NCBI GenBank assembly: GCA_017525525.1
Contig: JAFXSQ010000050.1
Span: 1 to 56,498 of the forward strand
Source of the DNA: Lachnospiraceae bacterium
GTDB lineage: Bacteria > Bacillota > Clostridia > Lachnospirales > Lachnospiraceae
Direction of reading: 5' to 3'
DNA: 56,498 nucleotides
Position numbers and translations under genes: made by a program. Shown piece by piece: positions 1 through 10,277 of the stretch. The number at the start of each line of letters is the position of its first letter. Within the stretch, counting starts at the first letter, position 1. The notes beneath the pieces were generated by a model. That model saw nothing but the letters and a program-made list of their open reading frames with translations. It was not told the origin of the DNA and ran no database searches.

Positions 1-288
1 ATATGTAATGGCATGATTACTACGTAATCCTGCCCAATCTAATGTCATAAGGAATCCACCGCTTCGCGGTACCCCTTATGACGAAAGTCGGTGCGATGCA
101 AATTATGACTTCGTCATAATCGCACCTCCCTCTCAGAATGACACTTGTAATCAGCGTGTCACTCTGAGCGACGCGACGCAGACCTCAATGCGAAGCGTTG
201 AGGTGCCGGCCCGGCGAGGGCTTGCGAAGCAACAGGAAGAGTCTTGTGGAATATGTAAATAGAGTAGAAAAGAGTAGGAGGCGAGGTT
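1..288. repeat. Intergenic block of dispersed palindromic repeats
   Basis: No credible gene is seen here. The stretch is a chain of small inverted repeats. They include GTGCGAT...ATCGCAC around a TTATGACTTCGTCATAA core, CAGAATGACAC answered by GTGTCACTCTG, and CCTCAATGCGAAGCGTTGAGG. The words TCAGAATGAC and GCGAAGC recur near 10.2 kb and 14.1 kb, so this looks like a dispersed repeat family. The Shine-Dalgarno of the next gene (AGGAGG, 276-281) lies at its right end. Confidence 0.6.
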
Positions 289-1197
289 ATGGCTAAAGGA
301 AGCTATGATACAAATCGAATTCTTTCGTGGATGGGATACTTCGCGAAGACCATGGATGTGAGCCCGGAGAAGATTAAAATCCTGGACATCTGCGGGAAGC
401 TTAAGAACGTGATCCCCTTCGTGGAGACACACAAGAGAGTTCTCATCTTTGCGGATGAGGCGCATGAGGATCTGTTTTATGAGTTCTGGGAGGCGGGCTT
501 CGGCGAGTATGATATGTGGTACGGAGTCGGCATCGAGGAGGAAGGACAGGTTAAGCACGTCAAGATAAAGGAGGTTATCGACAGAAAGATAACCGCTCCT
601 ACGGTTGTATTTATTTTGAATGAGAATACAAGAGAGTCATACAGAATCGGCATGAAGAACGAGATGTTCTCGAAGGGACCGATTAAGTATGTGGGTAATG
701 AGATTCGCGCGATGATCATGGCCATGCTCAACGTGGACAGTCAGGATATCATCTGTCTTGTGGATGCGGAGAGTATAGCTATCGAGGCAGCATTTATCGC
801 AAGCGAGGGTACCATAATCTGTGTGGAGAACGACAAGGGCGCCAAGGAAACCATGGAGGACAACGTAAAGCAGTTCGGCGTGCACAATGTTATGATAATT
901 CCGGATATCAACGAGGATTGTATGTCGACGATACCGGTTCCGAGACTTTCATTCATAGTAGCGAACAAGCATCTTGAGGAGGATATAGAGAGACTTTTGA
1001 AGAAGAACCCGAAGATGCAGTTCATGATATATACGCTTGAGTTGAACATACTGTCGAACATCAAGCCGCTCTTTGACAAGTACGGCATAAAGAATATGGA
1101 GGTTACTCAGATAACCGTGTCCAAGACCGACAAGAACAGTGTGTTTGTAACTCAGCCTTCACCTTGGCTTATTACAGGCGAAGCAGGAGTAGAATAA
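289..1197 (+). CDS. Degenerate CbiE/CbiT-like (precorrin-6Y methylase-like) protein
   Basis: A 302-aa protein starting 7 bases after AGGAGG. The second half follows the layout of CbiT, the decarboxylating methyltransferase half of CbiET in cobalamin synthesis. There is a linker with GMKNEMF and [10 protein letters not shown], where the family has G-I-P-D-E-E-F and T-K-x-E-I-R-A. Then come a strand with [10 protein letters not shown], an acidic VEND strand end and a [12 protein letters not shown] helix-strand. The SAM-binding glycine loop (family form D-I-G-A-G-T-G) is replaced by LVDAES, so methyl transfer is doubtful. The first half (about 25-120) resembles the CbiE domain only weakly. No other cobalamin gene is nearby and leuS follows. 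I infer a CbiET-derived protein with a new or lost function. The fold call is fairly sure; the function is not known. Confidence 0.55.
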   Translation: MAKGSYDTNRILSWMGYFAKTMDVSPEKIKILDICGKLKNVIPFVETHKRVLIFADEAHEDLFYEFWEAGFGEYDMWYGVGIEEEGQVKHVKIKEVIDRKITAPTVVFILNENTRESYRIGMKNEMFSKGPIKYVGNEIRAMIMAMLNVDSQDIICLVDAESIAIEAAFIASEGTIICVENDKGAKETMEDNVKQFGVHNVMIIPDINEDCMSTIPVPRLSFIVANKHLEEDIERLLKKNPKMQFMIYTLELNILSNIKPLFDKYGIKNMEVTQITVSKTDKNSVFVTQPSPWLITGEAGVE

Positions 1198-1198
1198 T

Positions 1199-1290
1199 CA
1201 AGCAGGTGAGACAAAGGCGAAACCTGCTTGCCGCGCGCGATGCGTGTTGCGCAGCAACAAATTACATTACGCATCGCTGCGCATAAATAA
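1199..1290. repeat. Two inverted repeats between the CbiET-like gene and leuS
   Basis: CAAGCAGGT (1199-1207) pairs perfectly with ACCTGCTTG (1222-1230). A second palindrome, GCGATGCGT...ACGCATCGC, encloses TGTTGCGCAGCAACA. Neither is followed by a clear T-run, so they are more like the dispersed repeats at 1-288 than simple terminators, although the first could stop the upstream transcript. No T-box leader is recognisable before leuS. Confidence 0.5.
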
Positions 1291-1333
1291 ATGTCTAATG
1301 AGACAGACAAAAAAAGTTTGGAGGAGTAATAAA

Positions 1334-3751
1334 ATGGCTTACAATCATAAGCTCATAGAAGGCAAATGGAGAAAAAAGTGGGAGGAGAATCCCATCAATG
1401 TGGATGACGGCAAAAAGGAGAAGTACTACTGCCTTGATATGTTCCCTTATCCTTCGGGCAACGGACTTCACGTAGGACACTGGAGAGGCTATGTTATCTC
1501 CGATGTGTGGAGCCGTTATAAGATGATGCACAATTATTATCTTATTCACCCGATGGGCTGGGATGCATTCGGACTTCCGGCAGAGAACTACGCTATCGAG
1601 CACGGTATACATCCGTCAATCTCGACAGCAGAGAACATAAAGAATATCAAGAGACAGATAAATGAGATAGCTGCCATCTACGATTGGGACAGAGAGGTCA
1701 ATACGACCGATCCCGATTACTTCAAGTGGACACAGTGGATTTTCGTGCAGATGTTCAAGAAGGGCCTTGCTTATGAGAAGGAGATGCCGATTAACTGGTG
1801 TCCTTCATGTAAGACCGGACTTGCAAACGAGGAGGTTGTTGACGGAAAGTGCGAGCGCTGTCACAGCGAGGTTACAAAGAAGAACCTCCGTCAGTGGATG
1901 CTCAAGATAACCGCTTATGCAGAGAGACTTCTTGCCGATCTCGACAAGCTTGACTGGCCTCTTAAGGTTAAGAAGATGCAGACAGACTGGATTGGAAAAT
2001 CATACGGCGCGGAGGTTAACTTCAAGATAGAAGGTCGCGATGAGTCAATAACCGTATACACGACCAGACCCGACACCCTGTATGGAGCAACCTTCATGGT
2101 GCTTGCTCCCGAGCATGCAATGGCTGCTTCGCTTGCAACAGAGGAAACAAAGGCAGCGGTTGAGAAGTACATCTACGATGCTTCCATGAAATCAAATGTT
2201 GACCGTCTCCAGGACAAAGAGAAGACAGGCGTGTTCACCGGAAGCTATGCGATCAATCCGTTAAACGGCGCCAAGGTGCCTATCTGGCTTTCGGACTATG
2301 TGCTTGCGGATTACGGTACCGGAGCTATCATGTGCGTTCCGGCACACGATGACAGAGACTTTGAATTCGCCAAGAAGTTTGACCTGCCGATAATCCAGGT
2401 TATAGCAAAGGACGGCAAGGAGATTGAAAATATGACAGAGGCCTATACCGAGGCTGCCGGAACCATGATCAACTCCGGCGACTGGAATGGTATGGAGTCT
2501 TCGGAGCTTAAAGTTAAGGCTCCGGAAATGATAGAGAAGGCAGGCTACGGCAAGAAGACAGTGAACTACAAGCTTCGTGACTGGGTATTCTCACGCCAGC
2601 GTTACTGGGGCGAGCCGATACCGATCGTTCACTGCCCGGACTGCGGCGCCGTTGCGGTTCCCGAGGAACAGCTTCCGGTGCTTCTTCCGGATGTGGAAAA
2701 GTACGAGCCGACAGGCACGGGCGAGTCACCGCTCGCTGCCATAGATGAGTGGGTTAACACAACCTGCCCCAAGTGCGGCAAGCCTGCAAAGAGGGAAACC
2801 AACACCATGCCTCAGTGGGCGGGTTCATCCTGGTATTTCCTTCGTTATGTGGATCCGAAGAATGACAAGGCTTTGGTTGACAGGGACAAGGCTGACAAGT
2901 ATCTCCCGGTTGACATGTATATAGGCGGAGTGGAGCATGCGGTTCTTCACCTGCTTTACTCAAGGTTCTACACCAAGTTCTTGAATGATATAGGAGTTGT
3001 TGATTTCGACGAGCCGTTTACAAAGCTCTTCAACCAGGGCATGGTCTGCGGAAGGGATAAGGTGACAGGCGCGGCTACCAAGATGAGCAAATCGCTCGGC
3101 AACATAGTTTCACCGGATGATATGGTGCGCGACTACGGTTGCGATTCGCTTCGTATGTATGAGCTCTTTATCGGACCTCCGGAGCTTGACTCGATTTGGG
3201 ATGACAGCGGTATGGATGGTATATACCGATTTATCAACAGGTTCTATACCATGGTTATCGCCAACGCCGAGAAGAACGCTCCCGAGACACCCGAGCTTGT
3301 CAAGCTGAGACATAAGCTCACCTATGATGTGACCACCAGATTGGAGCAGTTCTCGTTGAACACGGTTATCTCGGCCTTTATGGAGTACAACAATAAGTTT
3401 GTTGAGCTTACGAAGACTACCGGAGTAGACAAAGAGACGCTTCTTACCATGGTTAAGCTTATTGCGCCTTTTGCTCCGCACATCGGCGAGGAGCTCTTCG
3501 AGCTGCTCGGCGGAAGCGGATCTGTATTCCACCAGAGCTGGCCGGAGTATGATGAGGCTGCCATGAAGGATACCGAGAAGGAGATTGCTGTACAGATCAA
3601 CGGCAAGACCAGAGTAACGGTTATGATAGATGTAAATGCTCCGAAGGAAGAGGTTATAGCCAAGGCGAAGGCTGCTTTGGGCGACAGGATAACCGGCGAG
3701 CCAAAGAAGGAGATTTACGTGCCGGGCAGGATCGTTAATATTGTATTATAG
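1334..3751 (+). CDS. leuS: Leucine--tRNA ligase
   Basis: Class I aminoacyl-tRNA synthetase that charges tRNA-Leu in the cytoplasm, 805 aa and the usual bacterial size. The HIGH signature appears as HVGH in [17 protein letters not shown] near the N-terminus and the KMSKS loop as KMSKSLGN. The insert has paired Cys motifs (CPSC...CERC and CPDC...CPKC), followed by the editing (CP1) domain with [12 protein letters not shown]. The C-terminus has the VQINGKTR segment. An upstream in-frame start would add 30 residues translated from repeat DNA. The ATG at 1334 follows GGAGGAG at a good distance, so I chose it. The gene appears monocistronic or co-transcribed with the following membrane protein. Confidence 0.97.
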   Translation: MAYNHKLIEGKWRKKWEENPINVDDGKKEKYYCLDMFPYPSGNGLHVGHWRGYVISDVWSRYKMMHNYYLIHPMGWDAFGLPAENYAIEHGIHPSISTAENIKNIKRQINEIAAIYDWDREVNTTDPDYFKWTQWIFVQMFKKGLAYEKEMPINWCPSCKTGLANEEVVDGKCERCHSEVTKKNLRQWMLKITAYAERLLADLDKLDWPLKVKKMQTDWIGKSYGAEVNFKIEGRDESITVYTTRPDTLYGATFMVLAPEHAMAASLATEETKAAVEKYIYDASMKSNVDRLQDKEKTGVFTGSYAINPLNGAKVPIWLSDYVLADYGTGAIMCVPAHDDRDFEFAKKFDLPIIQVIAKDGKEIENMTEAYTEAAGTMINSGDWNGMESSELKVKAPEMIEKAGYGKKTVNYKLRDWVFSRQRYWGEPIPIVHCPDCGAVAVPEEQLPVLLPDVEKYEPTGTGESPLAAIDEWVNTTCPKCGKPAKRETNTMPQWAGSSWYFLRYVDPKNDKALVDRDKADKYLPVDMYIGGVEHAVLHLLYSRFYTKFLNDIGVVDFDEPFTKLFNQGMVCGRDKVTGAATKMSKSLGNIVSPDDMVRDYGCDSLRMYELFIGPPELDSIWDDSGMDGIYRFINRFYTMVIANAEKNAPETPELVKLRHKLTYDVTTRLEQFSLNTVISAFMEYNNKFVELTKTTGVDKETLLTMVKLIAPFAPHIGEELFELLGGSGSVFHQSWPEYDEAAMKDTEKEIAVQINGKTRVTVMIDVNAPKEEVIAKAKAALGDRITGEPKKEIYVPGRIVNIVL

Positions 3752-3770
3752 AGTATTGCTTTACAGATAA

Positions 3771-4757
3771 ATGAAAAGAAAACGCTTTGAAGGATTATTA
3801 TTCAGGAACACCGTTGCGATAGCGCTTCCTGCGATGGCGGTGTTCCTGGTGCTTGTATTTATGTTCATCAGGTATCCAATCCTCGACAAGGTGCATAATT
3901 ATCACATAAAGGGGATTATACGGCTTCCGGACGAGTTCTCGCTTCTTTATGCCGACGGGAGCGTAAATGTGATAGCCGACGTAAAGGATCTTACATATTC
4001 CGGGCTTGATTATTACGAGAACGGAGAGCTTAAGGCTTCGTATTACTATACCTACTATGACGAGACGATACAGTTCTTTCTGGTTAAAACGACAAAGCCG
4101 AAGAGCCATATAGATAGCATAAGTCTTAAAGGTAAAATCATAAAAGACGGGATGAGGACCGAGAGTATACTGACGCAGCTTGCCATGGAGGGAAAGCTTC
4201 CTCCGGAGCTTTTTACAGGCATGGCGTCGGAGTATATTTTAAGCGAACCGGATTATCCGTATGTTTATATATGGACCATCTATATAGTGTTCGCCGCGCC
4301 AATCTTAGTTAACCTGATGATTATTCTGTATCTTCTCTTCTCGTGGGCGAACCCGTCCATGCATTCTCAGGCAAAACAGCTTGCGGCATACGGAGAGATA
4401 GATGAGGTTATAGAAGATATTGACAGGGAGCTTGAAGAGGAGCTCATCTTCAAGAAGAACAACATATTCGTCACGTCGAATTACCTTGTGGTGAGTTATT
4501 TTGCGAAGACGGATGTCGTAAAGCTTGATATGGTAAAGTACATATCCAATAACCTGTCGGAGGAGAAGAGCCGGGGGAGGAAAAAGGTTTATTGTGTTAC
4601 CTTGTCCAATCCGGACGCTCTTTTTTATGAGGTTTATTTTTCGAGTGAAAGACTTGCAGATGATGTGACGGAGTATATCAAATCGATTATAGACTCGGAT
4701 GGCGAGAACCAAGAGGTTCATCGCGAAAATAAAGTAGATGAAGATGAATTCTTCTGA
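3771..4757 (+). CDS. Two-span membrane protein of unknown function
   Basis: A 328-aa protein that I do not recognise as a named family. Residues about 14-34 form a first membrane helix and about 168-192 a second. Between them lies an outside domain of about 130 residues, rich in aromatic residues, with a YADGSVNVIADVKDL strand region. After the second helix a cytoplasmic segment of about 130 residues contains an acidic helix (EIDEVIEDIDRELEEEL), a strand-rich region and a charged tail ending in EDEFF. It lies 19 bases after leuS and 29 bases before pheS, so it may be read with them. No convincing Shine-Dalgarno precedes the ATG. A role in envelope sensing is only a guess. Confidence 0.75.
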   Translation: MKRKRFEGLLFRNTVAIALPAMAVFLVLVFMFIRYPILDKVHNYHIKGIIRLPDEFSLLYADGSVNVIADVKDLTYSGLDYYENGELKASYYYTYYDETIQFFLVKTTKPKSHIDSISLKGKIIKDGMRTESILTQLAMEGKLPPELFTGMASEYILSEPDYPYVYIWTIYIVFAAPILVNLMIILYLLFSWANPSMHSQAKQLAAYGEIDEVIEDIDRELEEELIFKKNNIFVTSNYLVVSYFAKTDVVKLDMVKYISNNLSEEKSRGRKKVYCVTLSNPDALFYEVYFSSERLADDVTEYIKSIIDSDGENQEVHRENKVDEDEFF

Positions 4758-4786
4758 TGTATTATAAAGAATAAGAGGTGCTGATA

Positions 4787-5857
4787 ATGACAATCAAAGA
4801 AAGGTTAGAGCAGATAAGCAAGGAAAACCTTGCGAAGATAGCCGGCTCTTCCGACGTGGCTTCCTTAAATGATATCAAGGTTGCGATTCTCGGAAAGAAG
4901 GGCGAGCTTACACAGGTATTAAAGGGCATGAAGGATGTAGCGCCCGAGGACAGGCCCAAGGTAGGACAGCTTGTGAATGAGGCGAGAGCCGCCTTAGAGC
5001 AGAAGCTCGAAGAGAAGATGAAGGAGATCAACAGGCGTGCGAGAGCCGAAAAGCTCAAGAGGGAGACTATAGATGTTACGCTTCCCGGCACGAGAAAGCT
5101 CATAGGACACAGACATCCCAATCAGATAGCTGTTGAGGACCTTGAGAGAGTATTTATAGGTATGGGCTACGAGATCGTATCCGGTCCCGAGGTTGAATAC
5201 GACAGGAACAATTTTGAACTTTTGAATATACCTGCAAACCATCCCGCAAAGGACGAGCAGGATACCTTCTACATACAGAGAAGTGCTTCGGGTGAGAGCA
5301 GGGATGACATCCTGTTAAGAACACAGACATCATCGGTTCAGGCGCGTATTATGCTTGAGGCGAGCGATCCGACCAAGGACAGACAGCTTCCCATCAAGAT
5401 ACTTTCTCCGGGAAGAGTGTTCCGCGCGGATGAGGTAGATGCTACGCATTCACCGTCCTTCCATCAGATAGAGGGACTGGTTATCGATAAAGGCATAACC
5501 ATGGCTGACTTAAAGGGTACTCTTGCGCAGTTTGCAAGGGAGTTCTTCGGCGAGAAGACCAAGACCAAATTAAGACCGCACCATTTCCCTTTTACGGAGC
5601 CTTCCGCAGAGGTGGATATAACCTGTTTCAAGTGCGGCGGCAAGGGCTGCCGTGTGTGCAAGGGCAGCGGATGGATAGAGATACTCGGCTGCGGCATGGT
5701 TCACCCGCATGTGCTTGAGATGTGCGGCATAGACCCTGAGGTTTACTCGGGCTTTGCCTTCGGTATAGGACTTGAGAGAATAACACTTTTGAAGTACGAG
5801 ATAGACGACATGAGACTCTTGTATGAGAATGATACAAGATTCCTCGGCCAGTTCTAA
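4787..5857 (+). CDS. pheS: Phenylalanine--tRNA ligase alpha subunit
   Basis: Catalytic alpha chain of the (alpha-beta)2 phenylalanyl-tRNA synthetase, a class II enzyme, 356 aa. An N-terminal coiled coil (about 1-90) is followed by the class II core. Motif 2 reads FRADEVDATHSPSFHQIEGL. A Cys-rich loop (CFKCGGKGCRVCKG) precedes the GWIEILGCGMVHP strand, and motif 3 reads GFAFGIGLERI. An in-frame GTG at 4778 overlaps the ribosome site AGAGGTG; the ATG at 4787 is correctly spaced after it and is taken as the start. It is followed after 20 bases by pheT, in the normal operon order. Confidence 0.97.
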   Translation: MTIKERLEQISKENLAKIAGSSDVASLNDIKVAILGKKGELTQVLKGMKDVAPEDRPKVGQLVNEARAALEQKLEEKMKEINRRARAEKLKRETIDVTLPGTRKLIGHRHPNQIAVEDLERVFIGMGYEIVSGPEVEYDRNNFELLNIPANHPAKDEQDTFYIQRSASGESRDDILLRTQTSSVQARIMLEASDPTKDRQLPIKILSPGRVFRADEVDATHSPSFHQIEGLVIDKGITMADLKGTLAQFAREFFGEKTKTKLRPHHFPFTEPSAEVDITCFKCGGKGCRVCKGSGWIEILGCGMVHPHVLEMCGIDPEVYSGFAFGIGLERITLLKYEIDDMRLLYENDTRFLGQF

Positions 5858-5877
5858 GACATAGGGAGGAAAACAAG

Positions 5878-8304
5878 ATGAATACACCGATTTCATGGAT
5901 CAAGGCCTATGTCCCTGATCTGGATGTAGATATAAAAACCTTTACCGATGAGATAACCCTCTCGGGCTCACATGTCGAGGGTTATGTGGAAAGAGATAAG
6001 AATCTTGAGAAGATAGTTGTAGGCAAGATAGAGAAGATAGAGAAGCACCCGGATGCCGACAAGCTTGTGGTATGTCAGGTGAATGTGGGCGCGGAAACCA
6101 TACAGATAGTTACCGGTGCTCCGAATGTTAAGGAGGGAGACCTTGTACCTACCGTATTGGACGGAGGAAGGGTAGCAGGCGGTCATGACGGTTCACCGCT
6201 CCCCGAGGACGGTATCAAGATCAAGAAGGGCAAGCTCAGAGGAGTTGAGTCCTTCGGTATGATGTGCGCCATAGAAGAGCTTGGTTCAAGCAGGGACCTC
6301 TTCCCCGAGGCACCCGAGGACGGAGTATATGTATTCCCGGCAGAGTCCGGCGTTAAGCCCGGCGACGATGCGATTGAGGCACTCGGACTTCACGACGCAG
6401 TGGTTGAATACGAGATTACGTCTAACAGAGTAGACTGTTTTTCGATAATAGGCATGGCGAGAGAGGCGGCCGTTACATTTAAGAAGAAATTCGTGCCTCC
6501 GGTTATTGAGGTTAAGGGCAGCGGCGGAAATGTAAATGATTACGCTTCCGTTGAGGTTGTGGACACAGACCTTTGCAGACGTTACTGCGCAAGGGTTGTT
6601 ACAGACTTGAAGATCGGTCCTTCGCCGAAGTGGATGAGGGACAGGCTTGCCGCTCAGGGCATAAGATCCATAAATAACTTAGTCGATATAACAAACTATG
6701 TTATGGAGGAGTACGGCCAGCCCATGCACGCTTTCGACCTTGACACCGTTGCGGGTCACAAGATAGTTGTAAAGCGCGCAAAGGACGGTGATAAGTTCAC
6801 CACATTAGACGGTCAGGAGAGAACTCTTGACAGCGAAGTGCTTATGATAAATGACGGTGAGAAGCCGATAGGCATCGCAGGTATCATGGGCGGAGAAAAC
6901 TCCATGGTAACCGACAGCATAAGCACGCTGCTTTTCGAGTCGGCCTGCTTTGACGGAACCAACATAAGACTTTCTTCGAGAAGACTTAACCTTGCGACCG
7001 ATGCGGCTTCAAAGTTCGTGAAGGGGCTTGATCCGAATCTGGCGCTTACGGCCATAAACCGCGCCTGCCAGCTTATCGAGGAGCTTGGCTGCGGTAAGGT
7101 TGTGGACGGAGTTATAGATGTATATCCGGAGCCGGTGAGCGAGAAGACACTTCCTTTCGAGCCGGACAAGATGAATGCCCTCCTCGGAACCGACATCTCC
7201 AAGGAAGAGATGCTCGATATATTTGAGAGACTTGAATTAAAATACAACAGCGCAGACAATACTCTGACTATTCCAACCTTCAGACAGGACCTTTTATGCA
7301 TGGCGGATCTTGCGGAGGAGGTTGCTCGCTTCCATGGTTATGACAATATCCCGGTATCGCTTCCTCATGGAGAGTCTACCGCGGGCAAGCTTTCCTATGC
7401 GGACAGGATTGCGGGCATAGCAAGGGATATAGCCGAGAGCAACGGCTTCTCGGGAGCTATGGGTTACTCCTTCGAGAGTCCGAAGGTATTCGACAAGCTT
7501 CTGCTTCCCGAGGATGCAAAGGAGAGAAAGGCCGTGTCTATCTTGAATCCGCTCGGAGAGGATTTCTCGATTATGAGAACCGTTTCTCTTAACGGAATGA
7601 TGACCTGGCTTGCGACTAATTATAACAGAAGAAATAAGTACGCAAGACTTTATGAGATTGCGAATATCTATATACCGAAGTCACTTCCGTTGGAGGAGCT
7701 TCCCATAGAAAAGCAGGTACTTACATTGGGAATGTTCGGTGACGGCGATTTCTTTACATTGAAGGGCGTGGTTGAGGAGCTTCTCGAAAAGCTTGCGATA
7801 GTTGACGGAGTAAGCTTTGAGCCGGGAAGCAGCAGACCTTACCTGCACCCGGGAAGACAGGCTGAGATTGTTAAGGGCAACTTAAAGCTCGGATTTATAG
7901 GACAGATACATCCTGAGGTAGGCGACAATTATGACATCAAGGCTGATTGTTATGTTGCGGCTCTTGATATGGAGCTTCTTACCAAGCTTTCAAGCTTTGA
8001 CAGGAAGTATGAGGGCGTAGCCAAGTTCCCGGCAATCACAAGAGACCTTGCGCTTGTTATGGACAAGGGTATCTTCGTAGGTGAGATAGAGAAGGTTATA
8101 AAGAAGACCGGCGGAAAGCTTTTGGAGAGCGTGAAGCTCTTTGATGTATACGAGGGCGAGCAGGTCGGAGAGGGCAGAAAGTCGGTTGCTTTCTCGCTTA
8201 CCTTCAGAGATAAGACAAAAACCCTTGAGGACAAGGATGTGACTACCGTAGTAGACAAACTCCTTGAGCAATTAAAGGGTATGGGCATAGAGATAAGAGG
8301 TTAA
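5878..8304 (+). CDS. pheT: Phenylalanine--tRNA ligase beta subunit
   Basis: Beta chain of phenylalanyl-tRNA synthetase, 808 aa and full length. The domains follow the family order: an EMAP/OB tRNA-binding domain (about 40-150, with HPDADKLVVCQV), the B3/B4 editing region (about 210-390, with NNLVDITNYVMEEYGQPMHAFD), the B5 domain (about 400-475), the inactive class II-like core, and a C-terminal anticodon-binding FDX-ACB domain (about 715-808, with YEGVAKFPAITRDLALV). The start follows AGGGAGG. The gene is cotranscribed with pheS, and queA follows after 24 bases. Confidence 0.97.
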   Translation: MNTPISWIKAYVPDLDVDIKTFTDEITLSGSHVEGYVERDKNLEKIVVGKIEKIEKHPDADKLVVCQVNVGAETIQIVTGAPNVKEGDLVPTVLDGGRVAGGHDGSPLPEDGIKIKKGKLRGVESFGMMCAIEELGSSRDLFPEAPEDGVYVFPAESGVKPGDDAIEALGLHDAVVEYEITSNRVDCFSIIGMAREAAVTFKKKFVPPVIEVKGSGGNVNDYASVEVVDTDLCRRYCARVVTDLKIGPSPKWMRDRLAAQGIRSINNLVDITNYVMEEYGQPMHAFDLDTVAGHKIVVKRAKDGDKFTTLDGQERTLDSEVLMINDGEKPIGIAGIMGGENSMVTDSISTLLFESACFDGTNIRLSSRRLNLATDAASKFVKGLDPNLALTAINRACQLIEELGCGKVVDGVIDVYPEPVSEKTLPFEPDKMNALLGTDISKEEMLDIFERLELKYNSADNTLTIPTFRQDLLCMADLAEEVARFHGYDNIPVSLPHGESTAGKLSYADRIAGIARDIAESNGFSGAMGYSFESPKVFDKLLLPEDAKERKAVSILNPLGEDFSIMRTVSLNGMMTWLATNYNRRNKYARLYEIANIYIPKSLPLEELPIEKQVLTLGMFGDGDFFTLKGVVEELLEKLAIVDGVSFEPGSSRPYLHPGRQAEIVKGNLKLGFIGQIHPEVGDNYDIKADCYVAALDMELLTKLSSFDRKYEGVAKFPAITRDLALVMDKGIFVGEIEKVIKKTGGKLLESVKLFDVYEGEQVGEGRKSVAFSLTFRDKTKTLEDKDVTTVVDKLLEQLKGMGIEIRG

Positions 8305-8328
8305 GCCTGAGCAGGCTTATGATAAGCT

Positions 8329-9357
8329 ATGATGAAATTAGAGGATTTTGATTATGAATTGCCTGAAGAGCTTATAGCTCAGGATCCGCTGGCCGAAAGG
8401 TCTGCTTCGAGGCTGATGGTTATAGACAGGGCGAGCGGGAGCGTTACCCACAGGCATTTCTCTGATATAACCGACTACTTAAAGCCGGGGGACTGCCTTG
8501 TGCTTAACGATACGAGAGTTATCCCGGCGAGGCTTATAGGCGTCAAGGAGGATACCGGTGCCGTCGTGGAGCTGCTTTTATTAAAGCACCTGGATGACGG
8601 TTGCTGGGAGACCCTGGCCAAGCCGGGGAAGAAGCTTAAAATAGGGGCGAAGGTAAGCTTCGGGGATGGGCTTCTTCATGCCGAGATAGTCGATATACTT
8701 GAAGAGGGCAACAGGAAGGTGAGGTTTTCCTTTGAGGGGATTTTCGAGGAAATCTTAGACAAGCTCGGGGAGATGCCTCTTCCGCCCTATATACATAATA
8801 AGCTTGAGGATAAGGAGCGATACCAGACGGTATACGCGAAGAATGCCGGCTCTGCGGCGGCGCCTACGGCAGGACTTCATTTTACAAACGAACTGCTTAA
8901 TAAGATAGAAGAGATGGGCGTAAATAAGGCCTTTGTCACGCTGCATGTGGGACTTGGGACATTTCGCCCGGTAAAGACGGAGAATATCTTAGAGCACCAT
9001 ATGCATACCGAGTATTGCGAGATCAGTCAGCAGACAGCGGACATGATTAACGGCGCGCATGAGGCCGGAGGCAGGGTTATATGCGTCGGCACAACTTCGG
9101 TCAGGACGATAGAAAGCATGGCCGGGGATGACGGCAGAGTGCGCGCAGGCAGCAGGGATACGGATATATTTATCTATCCAGGGTATAAGTTTAAATGTGT
9201 CGACAGCCTGATAACGAATTTTCATCTGCCGCAGTCGACGCTGCTCATGCTGGTATCGGCTTTCTACGACAGGGAAAAGGTGCTTGCCGCCTATAAGGAG
9301 GCAGTCGAGGAAAGATACAGGTTCTTTTCGTTCGGGGACGCCATGTTCCTGATATAA
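8329..9357 (+). CDS. queA: S-adenosylmethionine:tRNA ribosyltransferase-isomerase
   Basis: Makes epoxyqueuosine in tRNA by moving the ribosyl part of SAM onto the 7-aminomethyl-7-deazaguanine base at the wobble position. The 342-aa length matches QueA. Family signatures include [50 protein letters not shown] and [17 protein letters not shown]. Two adjacent ATG codons (8329 and 8332) are possible starts. The ribosome site is poor, and a small AAGCCT/AGGCTT hairpin lies between pheT and this gene, which suggests translation coupled to the pheST transcript. No other queuosine gene lies in the window. Confidence 0.96.
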   Translation: MMKLEDFDYELPEELIAQDPLAERSASRLMVIDRASGSVTHRHFSDITDYLKPGDCLVLNDTRVIPARLIGVKEDTGAVVELLLLKHLDDGCWETLAKPGKKLKIGAKVSFGDGLLHAEIVDILEEGNRKVRFSFEGIFEEILDKLGEMPLPPYIHNKLEDKERYQTVYAKNAGSAAAPTAGLHFTNELLNKIEEMGVNKAFVTLHVGLGTFRPVKTENILEHHMHTEYCEISQQTADMINGAHEAGGRVICVGTTSVRTIESMAGDDGRVRAGSRDTDIFIYPGYKFKCVDSLITNFHLPQSTLLMLVSAFYDREKVLAAYKEAVEERYRFFSFGDAMFLI

Positions 9358-9413
9358 AAATGGGGGATTAAACGACAACAGGGTTTTTGCATAATTGACA
9401 ACGGAGGACAGAC

Positions 9414-10154
9414 ATGACTAAAATAGCGGTTTGTGATGATAGACATACTGATGAGACGGGAAAGATAAGAAAACTGCTGATAAAACTCAAAGAAAGAGCC
9501 GATGAGGAATGGGAAGTAAGCTATTTTAATTCCGGAGGAGAGGTGCTTGAGGCATCGAAGCAGACGAGCTGCTTTGATGTGTATATTCTGGGGGCGGAAG
9601 CTGAAGGCGTAAGCGGTGTTGAGGTTGCGCGCATCATCAGAGACGATCCGGTACACCCGAAGGTGGTTATAGTATCTGACAAAAAGGACTATTGTTTTGA
9701 TGCGTTTCAGGCGCATGTGTGCAGATATCTCTTAAAGCCGATAGATGAGGCGGAATTTGCCGAGGCAGTTGATATTGCCATAAAAGGCAATAAGTATTAC
9801 AGAGACAACAGAACCTTCAAAATAAAGACCGGAACAGGCTTAAGAAGGATAGAATTCAGAGACCTTCTGTATGTGGAGAGCTTAAGCCGGGTAATGGTCG
9901 CGCATACGGTTAAGGGTGAACGCGTGGAGAGCGTGTGTCTGAGAAAAGCTTTTGAGAAGGAGGCCGAGGAGCTCATCTTAAGCGGCGCATTTCTTCAGCC
10001 TCACAAATCATATATTGTGAACATGGATTACATAGATTCGCTTAAAACCGCGGAGCTGGTTTTGACAACGGGCGAACATTTGAGGATAAGCAAGAACCGC
10101 CACGGTTATGTGAAGAAAACCTTTGCGGATTATCTTGAGAAGAGAAATGTCTGA
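9414..10154 (+). CDS. LytTR-family response regulator lacking the phospho-acceptor Asp
   Basis: A 246-aa protein with an N-terminal receiver domain (1-125) and a C-terminal LytTR DNA-binding domain (about 140-240, with FRDLLYVESLSRVMVAHT and FLQPHKSYIVNMDYI). LytTR proteins bind DNA through a beta fold and usually control secretion, peptide or cell-surface genes. The receiver keeps the acidic pair (CDD) and the LLKP lysine. However, the strand that normally ends in the phosphorylated Asp reads FDVYILGAEAEGVSG, with Gly in its place. There is no partner kinase beside it. Control by phosphorylation is therefore unlikely, unless the fold uses another residue. A GGAGG site precedes the ATG by 8 bases. 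Confidence 0.88.
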   Translation: MTKIAVCDDRHTDETGKIRKLLIKLKERADEEWEVSYFNSGGEVLEASKQTSCFDVYILGAEAEGVSGVEVARIIRDDPVHPKVVIVSDKKDYCFDAFQAHVCRYLLKPIDEAEFAEAVDIAIKGNKYYRDNRTFKIKTGTGLRRIEFRDLLYVESLSRVMVAHTVKGERVESVCLRKAFEKEAEELILSGAFLQPHKSYIVNMDYIDSLKTAELVLTTGEHLRISKNRHGYVKKTFADYLEKRNV

Positions 10155-10179
10155 AGAATAGATTCAATGATTGCTCAGG

Positions 10180-10245
10180 TTCCGTGCTAAAATCAAAGAC
10201 ACGGAATCGGTGTCATAACTTTAGCGAAGCGAAGAATCTTAACAG
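10180..10245. repeat. Hairpin and repeat word before the ABC-F gene
   Basis: TTCCGTG (10180-10186) pairs with CACGGAA (10200-10206). Downstream comes AGCGAAGCGAAGAATCT, a word typical of short dispersed repeats and related to the block at 1-288. No T-run follows, so terminator function is uncertain. Confidence 0.4.
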
Positions 10246-10277
10246 AGTTTCAGACGATAAAAGAAAGGGATTGTATT

